Program-made: the position numbers and the translations under genes
The notes under the pieces: generated by a model
The model's input: only the letters and a program-made list of their open reading frames with translations
What the model was told of the DNA's origin: nothing
Database searches by the model: none
In this document: positions 8,525 to 16,052 of the stretch, in pieces
Layout: every line of letters starts with the position of its first letter
How positions within the stretch are numbered: position 1 is the first letter of the stretch
Assembly (NCBI GenBank): GCA_047618295.1
Contig: JBLHKL010000003.1
Span: forward strand, 1 to 48,010
Length of the DNA: 48,010 nt
Direction: 5' to 3'
Source: UBA7359 sp047618295
Lineage (GTDB): Bacteria > Pseudomonadota > Gammaproteobacteria > Eutrophobiales > Eutrophobiaceae

Positions 8525-9259
8525 ATGTTTAGGATTTTTCTATTAACCGGTCTCACATTATGGCTCTGTTCAGCAGCTGCTGGTGATCGTATGACCCGTG
8601 TGGGGTATGCCTATGATAGCAATACTAATCAATTACTCTATACCGAAAGTCATCATGAGAAATACAGTGGCGGTGTATTACTGCGCTCAGAAGTAATTTA
8701 TAAGGACCCGGCGGAGAACATCTTTGCGAGTAAGGTTGCAGATTTTAGTAATAGTCAATTTATGCCTGAGTTCGCATTAGAAAACACCCGCACCGGGCAT
8801 GAAGAAAAAACGCGTTTTATAGACAATAAATATGAAGTCATTTTTAGTGAATCAAAAAATATAACCCGTAAAGAATCACAAATAAAATTTGAAGATAGTG
8901 CGATTAGTGATGCTGGTTTTGATAATTTTATTATTGAGCATTGGGATCAAATTATTGCCGGCAAGAAATTCAAGCGTGATTTTCTTGTGCCGAGCATGCA
9001 AGACTTTTTAAGTTTCAGAATCTATCAAGATGCTGTCGTGAATAAAGAAGGTCAAACTTTAAGGTTGATAAATATTGAACCAGATAGTTTCTTTATTCGC
9101 GTTATTGCGGGGACATTGAAACTTTACTATGACAGTGATAAGCCTGCTTTACGGATTTTTGAAGGCGTTTCAAATATGCGTGATAGTAAAGGCGATAATT
9201 ATAACGTGCTTATAAAATATGAAGATGTTACATCACAAGTTCTGAGTGTTAATGAATAA
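8525..9259 (+). CDS. Secreted protein of unknown function
   Basis: A 244-residue protein with a clear signal peptide (FRIFLLTGLTLWLCSAAAGD, cleavage expected near residue 20), so it should be periplasmic or outer-membrane-associated. The rest is mixed beta-rich sequence (for example GGVLLRSEVIYKDPAENIF and FFIRVIAGTLKLYYDSDKPAL) with a repeated F/Y-D pattern; I do not recognise a family. It begins four bases after the preceding gene, so it is probably the last member of the tight lipid cluster. Confidence 0.75.
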   Translation: MFRIFLLTGLTLWLCSAAAGDRMTRVGYAYDSNTNQLLYTESHHEKYSGGVLLRSEVIYKDPAENIFASKVADFSNSQFMPEFALENTRTGHEEKTRFIDNKYEVIFSESKNITRKESQIKFEDSAISDAGFDNFIIEHWDQIIAGKKFKRDFLVPSMQDFLSFRIYQDAVVNKEGQTLRLINIEPDSFFIRVIAGTLKLYYDSDKPALRIFEGVSNMRDSKGDNYNVLIKYEDVTSQVLSVNE

Positions 9260-9310
9260 GTATTTTATCTTTAGTACATTTATCCTGCAATAGTCAAAGT
9301 CACTAAAGAA

Positions 9311-10144
9311 ATGAAGAAAATAAACTTGATCATAGGATGTGGTTATCTAGGTAGAAGCTTACTTAAACTTTTGCATAGCGAAAAAAACTATGTCGTAAAT
9401 AGATCAGAACAGAATAGCGCTATAAATGTAGATGATGACAATCACCAAATCATTTTAAATATTAATGATAAACAGTCCTGGCGTAGCCTAGATGCGCTTT
9501 CTGAAAAACACAGTATCAGAATTTATTTTATGGTGCCCCCAAGCCAAATAGATCGATTGGCTTTCCCCGGTTTTATCGAACGATTAAATAGACTTGATGT
9601 TCAAAAAGCTGTTTTGGTTTCGTCAACGGTTGTTTACGGCAATAAAGACAGAATTGTTGATGCTGATAGTGATGTCAGTATTGATAGTGAAAGAGCAGAA
9701 CGGCAAAGCTTTATAGAACAAGATTGGTTAGCCTCTGTAAAAAAAGGAAGTATTGTTCGCTTTGCAGGAATATATGGGCCTGATCGTGTGATTGGAAAAC
9801 ACGGGATATTAAAAGGTGACATAATTAATGGTGATCCTGACGGCTGGCTTAATTTGATCCATGTTGATGATGGTGCACAATTGTTAAAGCGCATAGGCAC
9901 GATGGACAAATCTGAACCAATTGAATTAGCTTGTGATGGCAATCCAATCAAGCGCTTCGAGTATTATTCATTTTTAGCGGAAAAACTTAATCAAGCACCA
10001 CCAATATTTTCTCATGGCAGTAGTGGCCGTGGTATTGGCCGAAGGTGTGATAATAGCGTCACAATCTCACGTTCTGGTTGGCAACCGATGCATGTAGATT
10101 TTCGCGAAGCTATTTCTAACTTGATTAAGCGATATGAAAATTAA
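9311..10144 (+). CDS. NAD(P)-binding epimerase/dehydratase-like protein
   Basis: A 277-residue Rossmann-fold protein with an N-terminal nucleotide motif (IIGCGYLGRSLLKLL) and the typical VLVSSTVVYGNKD strand-turn segment, then RFAGIYGPDR. It resembles the YeeZ-like atypical short-chain dehydrogenase group. A classical YxxxK catalytic motif is not obvious, so substrate and activity are uncertain. It lies 51 bases after the secreted protein and overlaps the next gene by 11 bases. Confidence 0.8.
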   Translation: MKKINLIIGCGYLGRSLLKLLHSEKNYVVNRSEQNSAINVDDDNHQIILNINDKQSWRSLDALSEKHSIRIYFMVPPSQIDRLAFPGFIERLNRLDVQKAVLVSSTVVYGNKDRIVDADSDVSIDSERAERQSFIEQDWLASVKKGSIVRFAGIYGPDRVIGKHGILKGDIINGDPDGWLNLIHVDDGAQLLKRIGTMDKSEPIELACDGNPIKRFEYYSFLAEKLNQAPPIFSHGSSGRGIGRRCDNSVTISRSGWQPMHVDFREAISNLIKRYEN

Positions 10145-10859
10145 TCGTATACTTGTTTTTCAACACCTACGCATTGAACATCCCGGCATATTTCGTGACT
10201 TTTTTAAAGAAGATGGCATTGAGTCGACTATTGTCGAGCTAGATGAAGGCGATCAAATTCCCGATTTAAAAGAATTTGATGCATTGTGGGTGATGGGCGG
10301 CCCAATGGATGTTTGGGAGGAAGCAGAATATCCCTGGTTGATAGATGAAAAAGCGGCTATCCGAAAAGCCGTTATTGAATTAAAGATACCTTATGTTGGT
10401 ATATGTCTTGGCCATCAATTATTAGCTGATGCACTTGGTGGTGAGGTTGGCCTTGGAGATCATGCCGAGGTTGGTGTTATGGCAATTCATAAGACTGACT
10501 CAGGGAAACAAAGCTCCTACTTGAAAAATATACCGGACAAGATGAATTGTTTGCAATGGCATAGTGCTGAAGTAAAGCGCGCACCATCCGGAATGGATAT
10601 TTTAAGTTATTCGGATAAATGTGCTATCCAATCTTTATCTTTAGGAACACAAGTCTTTACCATGCAATACCATCAAGAAATTATTACATCAACTGTATCA
10701 GACTGGAGTATTATTCCAGCTTATAACGAAGCACTGGAAAAAAGTCTGGGTGAAAATGCCGTCAAAAAACTTGAACAAGATGCACTGGAAAATATGCATG
10801 ACTTTAATAAAACAGCAAGGCAGTTATACGATAATTGGAAATCAACAGTATCGGAATAG
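10134..10859 (+). CDS. Class I glutamine amidotransferase-like protein
   Basis: A 241-residue protein related to the GMP synthase glutaminase domain. The catalytic triad is visible: Cys in VGICLGHQLL, His and Glu in MQYHQEI. An oxyanion-type glycine block (WVMGGPMDVWEEAEYPWL) is also present. Family members hydrolyse glutamine or gamma-glutamyl compounds; stand-alone copies like this have no agreed substrate. It overlaps the epimerase-like gene and is followed four bases later by a DUF1289 gene. Confidence 0.87.
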   Translation: MKINRILVFQHLRIEHPGIFRDFFKEDGIESTIVELDEGDQIPDLKEFDALWVMGGPMDVWEEAEYPWLIDEKAAIRKAVIELKIPYVGICLGHQLLADALGGEVGLGDHAEVGVMAIHKTDSGKQSSYLKNIPDKMNCLQWHSAEVKRAPSGMDILSYSDKCAIQSLSLGTQVFTMQYHQEIITSTVSDWSIIPAYNEALEKSLGENAVKKLEQDALENMHDFNKTARQLYDNWKSTVSE

Positions 10860-10863
10860 TTAA

Positions 10864-11049
10864 ATGATGGATAATGGAAGTAATGTAGAATCACCATGCG
10901 TAAGAAACTGTTGTTTGGATCAAAATGATATTTGTTTGGGTTGTTTTAGAACTATTTCTGAAATCATTGCCTGGAGTGAATCGAGCCAGAACCAACGTAC
11001 TAAGATTCTTTCAAATGCCAAAAAACGGAACAGGAAAAATATAGAGTAG
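10864..11049 (+). CDS. DUF1289 small cysteine-rich protein
   Basis: A 61-residue protein whose SPCVRNCCLDQNDICLGCFR block, with Cys residues in the C-x3-C...C-x2-C arrangement, and following TISEIIAWS are typical of DUF1289. The spacing suggests a small metal site. Function unknown. It is four bases from the amidotransferase-like gene and is probably cotranscribed. Confidence 0.85.
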   Translation: MMDNGSNVESPCVRNCCLDQNDICLGCFRTISEIIAWSESSQNQRTKILSNAKKRNRKNIE

Positions 11050-11126
11050 ATATAATTAATGAGATTTCAAGCTTGTATATTTATGCGAATCCTATGCCTC
11101 AAATGTATAAAAATTGGAGAGTTAAT

Positions 11127-11573
11127 GTGAGTGCAAGAAACGAGATTATAAGTTTATTAAACAATTATTGTTATTGTGTTGATACTGGTGATCTGGATGG
11201 CTTTATCAAACTGTATGAAAATGCAGAATGGTATGTTGATGGATCTGCCCCGAATATTGGCAGTAAAGAAATATATGATAATGTAATTTCTAATATTATT
11301 ATTTATGAAGATGGCACACCAAAAACCAAACATATGACAGCAAATGTAGAGCTTATTATTGATGAGGCAAACGGTGTCGCGAATTGTCAACGTTACATAA
11401 CAGTAATGCAACAAACGGCAAAGCTCCCTTTGCAAGCTATCTTTTCCGGGCACTACTTTGATGAATTTGTTCATGAAAATGGTCAGTGGCGATACGCAAA
11501 AACAGTAATTCGCCATCCACTTGTTGGTGATATGAGTCAACACATGAAGGCTACCGAAGGTTTAAATTCTTAA
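11127..11573 (+). CDS. NTF2/SnoaL-like protein
   Basis: A protein of about 148 residues with the SnoaL/NTF2-like fold pattern: helix I-x-x-LLNNYCYCVDTGDLDGFIKLY, then strands GSKEIYDNV, KHMTANVELII and GHYFDEFVHENGQWRYAKTVI. Members are small cone-shaped barrels used as isomerases, dehydratases or binding proteins. I prefer the GTG at 11127 because GGAGA lies five bases upstream; the frame is open back to 11073. Substrate unknown. Confidence 0.75.
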   Translation: MSARNEIISLLNNYCYCVDTGDLDGFIKLYENAEWYVDGSAPNIGSKEIYDNVISNIIIYEDGTPKTKHMTANVELIIDEANGVANCQRYITVMQQTAKLPLQAIFSGHYFDEFVHENGQWRYAKTVIRHPLVGDMSQHMKATEGLNS

Positions 11574-11607
11574 AGGCCAAATAGATAAAAGATATGTTCG
11601 TGATTTG

Positions 11608-11844
11608 ATGAACGCGGCTGCACCAAAACGTATTAGATTTAAAATTGTTTTAGATGCAGATAAGTATCTCGCTTATTACAAGGGAATAGCGCGGGATATT
11701 GCGGTGCGTTCAGAAGACAATAGGAAAATAAAATTTCCAGCCGGTGCGATTCGAAAATTTCTCACGCATGAGGGCATCTTTGGTTTATTTGAAATTCAGT
11801 TTGATGAGAATAGCAAGCTGATCAAAATTACTCAGGTAAATTAA
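11608..11844 (+). CDS. DUF2835 family protein
   Basis: A 78-residue protein matching DUF2835 along its whole length: a basic start (KRIRFKIVLDADKYLAYYKG), then VRSEDNRKIKFPAGAIRKFLTHEGIFGLFEIQFD. The family is small, cytoplasmic and found mainly in Gammaproteobacteria; its function is not known. The ATG at 11608 follows a TTG that is also in frame. Confidence 0.88.
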   Translation: MNAAAPKRIRFKIVLDADKYLAYYKGIARDIAVRSEDNRKIKFPAGAIRKFLTHEGIFGLFEIQFDENSKLIKITQVN

Positions 11845-11888
11845 CTAAAAGCTACCTGTGCTGTACTGACACGAAGAACGGGATCGTA

Positions 11889-12398
11889 TTATTTTTTTAA
11901 CGATTTATTTAAAGTCTTATCTTTGTTCCGTGATTCGATAGCAAGGTCTTTTTTATATTCGATCAGTTTATCCATTAACTTTGCGTTACTCGTTGCGAGT
12001 ATTTCAACGGCTAATATTCCGGCATTTTTACCTGCACCAATAGCGACTGTTGCAACCGGAACACCACCGGGCATTTGTACGATTGATAATAATGAATCCA
12101 TACCACTTAACGCTTCAGTTTTTACTGGTACACCAATGACGGGTAAGGGTGTTTGGCTGGCAACCATGCCGGGTAAATGTGCAGCGCCACCGGCGCCAGC
12201 AATAATAACTTTCAAGCCTTTTTTATAAGCGTTCTTTGCATACTTGGCCATGTCATCAGGTGTACGGTGTGCTGAGACAACGTGTACTTCATGGGCAACT
12301 GAAAACTGTTCACAGATATCTGCTGCTGCTTTTAAGGTTGACCAGTCTGAATCACTGCCCATGATAATGCCGACGAGTGGTTTGGTTTGCGCTTTCAT
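11889..12398 (-). CDS. purE: N5-carboxyaminoimidazole ribonucleotide mutase
   Basis: PurE moves the carboxyl group of N5-CAIR to carbon 4 to give CAIR in purine synthesis. The 169-residue protein has the class I signature IIMGSDSDWSTL near the N terminus, the VVSAHRTPD loop with the catalytic His, and GAGGAAHLPGMVA. The ATG at 12398 overlaps the purK stop (ATGA), so translation is coupled; the frame is open nine residues further upstream but that would lie within purK. Confidence 0.97.
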   Translation of the reverse strand: MKAQTKPLVGIIMGSDSDWSTLKAAADICEQFSVAHEVHVVSAHRTPDDMAKYAKNAYKKGLKVIIAGAGGAAHLPGMVASQTPLPVIGVPVKTEALSGMDSLLSIVQMPGGVPVATVAIGAGKNAGILAVEILATSNAKLMDKLIEYKKDLAIESRNKDKTLNKSLKK

Positions 12399-13582
12399 TT
12401 TTGTGCTCCGAAACGAATACATGATGCTGCCTTTGATGCAATTTGTTCAGCCTCATTAATATCTGAACCTAATGCGGTGATATGTCCCATTTTGCGTCCT
12501 ATGTTTGTTGTTGTCTTTCCATATACATGTATATGGGCGCCCTTCACTGCCAGAGCTTGTTCAATGCCAACCGGGTAGCCCGTGCCCTGCTCTTCGCCGA
12601 GCATGTTTATCATTACCGCTGCTGGCGCAATCATTTTAGTTGAACCAAGTGGCAGTCCTAGGATTGCTCTTACATGATTTTCAAACTGCGAACATTCACA
12701 AGCTTCAATCGTATAGTGCCCGGAATTATGTACCCTTGGCGCCATTTCGTTAAGAATGATTTGATTCTCTTTAGTAAGAAACATTTCGACGCCGATAGTG
12801 CCTACGCCATCGATAGTTGTTACTGCCTTGCGTGCCAGTTCAATCGCGGCATCAGCGAGTTCATCATCAATACGCGCAGGTGCTCGTACGATATGGCAGA
12901 TGTGATCTTTCTGCACGGATTCAACCACGGGGTAATTGACCATTTCGCCATTCGATCCGCGTGTCACCATTACTGCTAACTCACCAGCGAAATTACAAAA
13001 CTCTTCAACGTAGAGATCTCTGTTATCGCCATCCAGTTTTGCCCAAGCAGCATCAATTTCTGCCGCACTGTTTAAAGTGGCGTTGCCTTTTCCGTCATAG
13101 CCGTTGCGTCTTGTTTTTAAGACTAGTGGCCAACCGAGCTGGTCAGCGTGTTGATTGATTTCTTCCTTTGAGTTGACGGCCGCAAAGGGAGCAACCGCTA
13201 TTCCGGCATCACTTAAGGCCTGCTTTTGAATTAGTTTATCTTGCACCAGACCAATCGTTGTCGAGCTTGGATATAGTTGATGGCCTGCTTGTTCGACGGC
13301 TTTTAAACTATTTGCATCGACAAATTCATTTTCTAGAGAGACGACGTCAACCTTGTCTGCAAGATTGAGCAGATTGGCAGGGTCGTCCCAGTCTCCATAT
13401 AAGATCTCTGCGGCGAGACTGGAGGATGGTGTGTTTTCTGTTTTTTCCAGAATGACTATCTCGCAACCGAGCTCCATCGCGGGTAGCGCCGTCATTTTTG
13501 CCAACTGACCACCACCAACGATACCAATTCGATGTCCACTGGCAATATGATTATTGCTGGTCTTGTTATGAGTCTTTGCCAT
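12395..13582 (-). CDS. purK: N5-carboxyaminoimidazole ribonucleotide synthase
   Basis: PurK makes N5-CAIR from AIR, bicarbonate and ATP. The 395-residue ATP-grasp enzyme has an N-terminal nucleotide-like motif (IGIVGGGQLAKM), the central KTRRNGYDGKGN loop and VEEFCNFAGELAVMVTR, and the magnesium-binding NEMAPRVHNSGHYTIEAC. It is followed by purE in an ATGA overlap, so the order here is purK-purE, the reverse of the familiar E. coli pair. Confidence 0.97.
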   Translation of the reverse strand: MAKTHNKTSNNHIASGHRIGIVGGGQLAKMTALPAMELGCEIVILEKTENTPSSSLAAEILYGDWDDPANLLNLADKVDVVSLENEFVDANSLKAVEQAGHQLYPSSTTIGLVQDKLIQKQALSDAGIAVAPFAAVNSKEEINQHADQLGWPLVLKTRRNGYDGKGNATLNSAAEIDAAWAKLDGDNRDLYVEEFCNFAGELAVMVTRGSNGEMVNYPVVESVQKDHICHIVRAPARIDDELADAAIELARKAVTTIDGVGTIGVEMFLTKENQIILNEMAPRVHNSGHYTIEACECSQFENHVRAILGLPLGSTKMIAPAAVMINMLGEEQGTGYPVGIEQALAVKGAHIHVYGKTTTNIGRKMGHITALGSDINEAEQIASKAASCIRFGAQK

Positions 13583-13708
13583 GCGCTTCCTTAATATACA
13601 CCCGTAAAAAAGTCGGCGAATTTAGCACAATCTACGTAGTAAATCTGTAATTCTATTAATAGTAGCCAAGATAGCTGCATAGATTATGGGTTCTGTATGT
13701 TCATGATG

Positions 13709-13780
13709 GTTATTAAAAAGGTTGAAATATGGTTATTTAAAACCAGGTTATTGGTTATTAACAACCAAATTAACCAATAA
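13709..13780 (+). promoter_or_regulatory. Phased GGTT array and inverted repeat (candidate activator site)
   Basis: GGTT(A/G) occurs at 13709, 13720, 13731 and 13753, spaced 11, 11 and 22 bp, so all face the same side of the helix; a further copy at 13746 is out of phase. TTATTGGTTA (13748-13757) and TAACCAATAA (13771-13780) form a perfect 10-bp inverted repeat with a 13-base spacer. The region lies about 100-170 bp before the predicted transcript start, the usual place for enhancer-binding activators of sigma-54 promoters. Confidence 0.5.
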
Positions 13781-13854
13781 AAGGGGCTCAATAAAACTGA
13801 CGAAATAATGATAAGTGATTGAATATATTAATTAAAATGTTATTTATGCGAATT

Positions 13855-13870
13855 TGGCACATGATCTGCT
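13855..13870 (+). promoter_or_regulatory. Sigma-54 (-24/-12) promoter match for pqqA pair
   Basis: TGGCAC starts at 13855 and is followed by ATGATC and TGCT. The GG (13856-13857) and GC (13868-13869) elements have exactly the spacing of the RpoN consensus TGGCACG-N4-TTGCT, with only two weak mismatches. A transcript would start near 13881, giving a leader of about 50 bases before the first ATG. Confidence 0.6.
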
Positions 13871-13930
13871 CTATATAAGACAAGAAAAAACTTTATAACC
13901 GAATTTATAACTTAATACGAGGATACAACA

Positions 13931-14005
13931 ATGAATTGGCAAACACCTGAATACAACGATATCCGTTTTGGCTTTGAAGTAACAATGTATATCAACAACA
14001 AATAA
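13931..14005 (+). CDS. pqqA: PqqA, PQQ precursor peptide (copy 1)
   Basis: A 24-codon gene with ribosome site GAGGA seven bases before the ATG. The peptide has the PqqA signature: conserved Glu16 and Tyr20 in FEVTMYI, spaced E-x3-Y; in the family these two side chains are cross-linked by the radical-SAM enzyme PqqE to make the cofactor PQQ. The flanking residues (W3, P6, Y8, D10, R12, G14) also match PqqA peptides. It is too short for normal gene callers. No pqqB, C, D, E or F genes are near. The peptide is identical to copy 2. Confidence 0.88.
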   Translation: MNWQTPEYNDIRFGFEVTMYINNK

Positions 14006-14053
14006 GACCTCTCTTTAATCTTATTTAACACACTTAATACAAGGAATATGACT

Positions 14054-14128
14054 ATGAATTGGCAAACACCTGAATACAACGACATCCGTTTTGGTTTTGA
14101 AGTAACAATGTACATCAACAACAAGTAA
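14054..14128 (+). CDS. pqqA: PqqA, PQQ precursor peptide (copy 2)
   Basis: The second of two tandem genes, starting 123 bases after the first and encoding the same 24 residues, with Glu16 and Tyr20 in place. The DNA differs only at silent positions (for example gat/gac, ggc/ggt, tat/tac), while the peptide is unchanged, which indicates selection on the protein. AAGGA lies eight bases upstream of this ATG; an in-frame ATG at 14048 sits too close to it. The upstream words CTTAATAC and a G-rich ribosome site are shared with copy 1, marking a duplicated unit. Confidence 0.88.
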   Translation: MNWQTPEYNDIRFGFEVTMYINNK

Positions 14129-14145
14129 GACTTCCTTCTCGGAAT

Positions 14146-14176
14146 AAAAAAAAGGGACCGTAAGGTCCCTTTTTTT
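14146..14176. terminator. Strong intrinsic terminator after pqqA pair
   Basis: GGGACC (14154-14159), a GTAA loop and GGTCCC (14164-14169) form a perfect stem flanked by A8 and T7, so it can work in both directions. It ends the pqqA transcript and also the broken cyclase gene coming from the other side. Confidence 0.92.
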
Positions 14177-14195
14177 ATGTCTGATTCTTAAGTAA

Positions 14196-15948
14196 TTAAA
14201 TTAGACGCAGTTGGTCTTCACTAATACAACAATTGCGGCCGCTATTTTTTGCTTTATATAAGGCTTTGTCTGTTCTTTTGAATATCGTGTCCAGATTATC
14301 CTTGCCCTTGAATTCAGCGAGGCCACAGGAGATGGTTATTTGTACTGTTTTATCATCATACTGGAACGAACAGCCTTCTATGCTTTCTCTTAATGATTCT
14401 GCGACAGTTATTGCAGCGGATAGATCTGTTTCCGGCAAGATTAACGCGAATTATTCACCACCATATCGGCAAATAAAGTCACTGCCGCGTACTTTTGAAT
14501 TGCATTTTCCCGCGACAGTTTGTAAAACAATATCACCTGCTTTGTGACCATATGTGTCATTCACATTTTTAAACTTATCTATATCGATTAGGCATAGTGT
14601 TAATTTATGGTTGTATCGTTGCCAGCGACGGTACTCATGAGTAATGCGTTCATCAAACGCCATACGATTTGGTATTTTTGTTAATGCACCGGTGTAGGCT
14701 TTGCTTCTTTCTTCCTCTACGCACTTTCTGAGTTTTTCAGTTTCCGACTCCATGTTGCTTAGGCGTTCTGTCAGTTCCTTATGGTTAATGTCAGATGTTT
14801 TTTTCCCGGCCGTGCTCAACAGTAATAAACTGATTCATGTTGTTTTGTATAACTTCAATTCGGCTGTTGATTGTATTTTTGATGTTTTCAATTGAGTCGG
14901 CTTCATCAACACCTGTTTGAATCAAGTTAATTTGTTTTTCCATTTCTGTATTGAGTGATACTGAATTCGAAAATGATTCGTTCTCCAGGGTTTCTATGTC
15001 AGCCACCTGTAAAGTAATGTCATTTAATTGCTGAGTTATTTTTTTTAAAAAGCCTTCAGTCTCTATTAGCTCAGCCTGAATCTCCATGTAGGCATTGCTT
15101 ATCGTCAACGCTATGCGGCGTAGTAATTTGCCAATGTCTGCACCATCGCTTCGTTGTTCAAGCTGTTGTTTTAGAGTGTCGAGTTTAGCCTGTGATTTTC
15201 CTGGGATTGTTATCCAGTCAAGCATAGTAATTAGGTGAGCAATTGTGAATTCAGACTCTTTCTCTGTTATAGCAGGTGTTGATGTGTTGCTGTCTGACTG
15301 GGGAGATCGTAAATTTATTTTCTCTATGCATTGATTGATTACTTTTAATTTTTCTTGTTCGTTCTTTAAGGAGATGGACTTTTTACATAGCTCAGCACGT
15401 GAGTCCTCGGTATCCTGATGCTCGGAGAGTTTTCTTAAGAACACCTTGAAGGTGTCAGGTTTTTGTTTATCCTTTGCCGATGATTTATTTATATTAGTAA
15501 TGACATCATTAATTGACTTTAATCGGCTGCTGGGTTCGATGGTGTTGCCTTGTATGTCATTATTGATCTCATCGACAGTCTCTGAAAATTGACCAAATTG
15601 ATTGTCGTTGGATAGTAACTGAATTACGTTTGTGACTAATTGGTTCGTCCTTGATGAATCGGCATCTTTGTCCTTCTTCAGTGACAGGATGGACAAAACA
15701 ATTTGTTCAATTTCTTCTTGTGGTAGGTTGTTGCCGGATTGCTTTAAGGCCTCTTTGAGGTCAAACAGCTTTTTATCGAGGATGTCATATGAGCCTTGAT
15801 AGGCGAAGGTTAACTTTAATACGGTTTTTAGTAATTCCTGCTGCTGTTGTCCCCATGCCTTTTCTTTTACATCCAGCTCTTTCAAGGTCTGGACGTATTG
15901 TTTTTTCCAGTCTGTATCAGGTTCGGCAGCTTCTTCTTGTGGCAGCAT
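14196..15948 (-). pseudogene. Diguanylate cyclase gene, broken by a frameshift and a nonsense codon
   Basis: The minus strand carries one cyclase in three pieces. The N-terminal 385 residues (15948-14791) form a helical, coiled-coil-like domain. At a run of seven A (plus-strand T7, 14798-14804) the frame shifts: removing one A joins VEHGREK to TSDINHKELTERL in the next piece. That piece holds the start of the GGDEF domain (DALTKIPNR-like TGALTKIPNR, LIDIDKFKNVND) and stops at TAA (14451-14453) where RYGGE should continue as EF; the same frame resumes with FALILPETDL and ends at 14196. The product would have made cyclic-di-GMP. As read, no intact catalytic domain can be made. Confidence 0.85.
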
Positions 15949-16004
15949 TGATTGTATCCGGCAATTAAATAAAACATGATGCGGGCGTTACAATCGATGG
16001 TATG

Positions 16005-16035
16005 AATCATTCCTGCCTTTCAGACAGGAATGATT
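16005..16035. terminator. Perfect 11-bp hairpin downstream of dsbA
   Basis: AATCATTCCTG (16005-16015) and CAGGAATGATT (16025-16035) pair perfectly around a 9-base loop, 18 bases beyond the dsbA stop. There is no T-run, so it may protect the mRNA end rather than terminate by itself. Confidence 0.45.
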
Positions 16036-16052
16036 GATTCTGAATCTATAGT

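Larger units (their letters stand above)
13583..13930. other. Regulatory intergenic region upstream of pqqA pair
   Basis: This 348-base AT-rich gap between purK (minus) and the first pqqA (plus) holds an array of GGTT half-sites, an inverted repeat and a sigma-54-type promoter, each listed separately. No reading frame of note is seen in it. Confidence 0.6.

Noticed and set aside
13912..14124. 70-codon minus-strand frame with an internal repeat (two copies of a TSKPKR...SLYSGVCQF segment)
   Set aside because: It is the antisense of the two pqqA copies; the plus-strand genes have ribosome sites, silent differences and a family signature.
14798..14804. Programmed slippage at A7 in the cyclase gene
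   Set aside because: Possible, but the second interruption in GGEEF would still destroy the enzyme, so decay or error is more likely.
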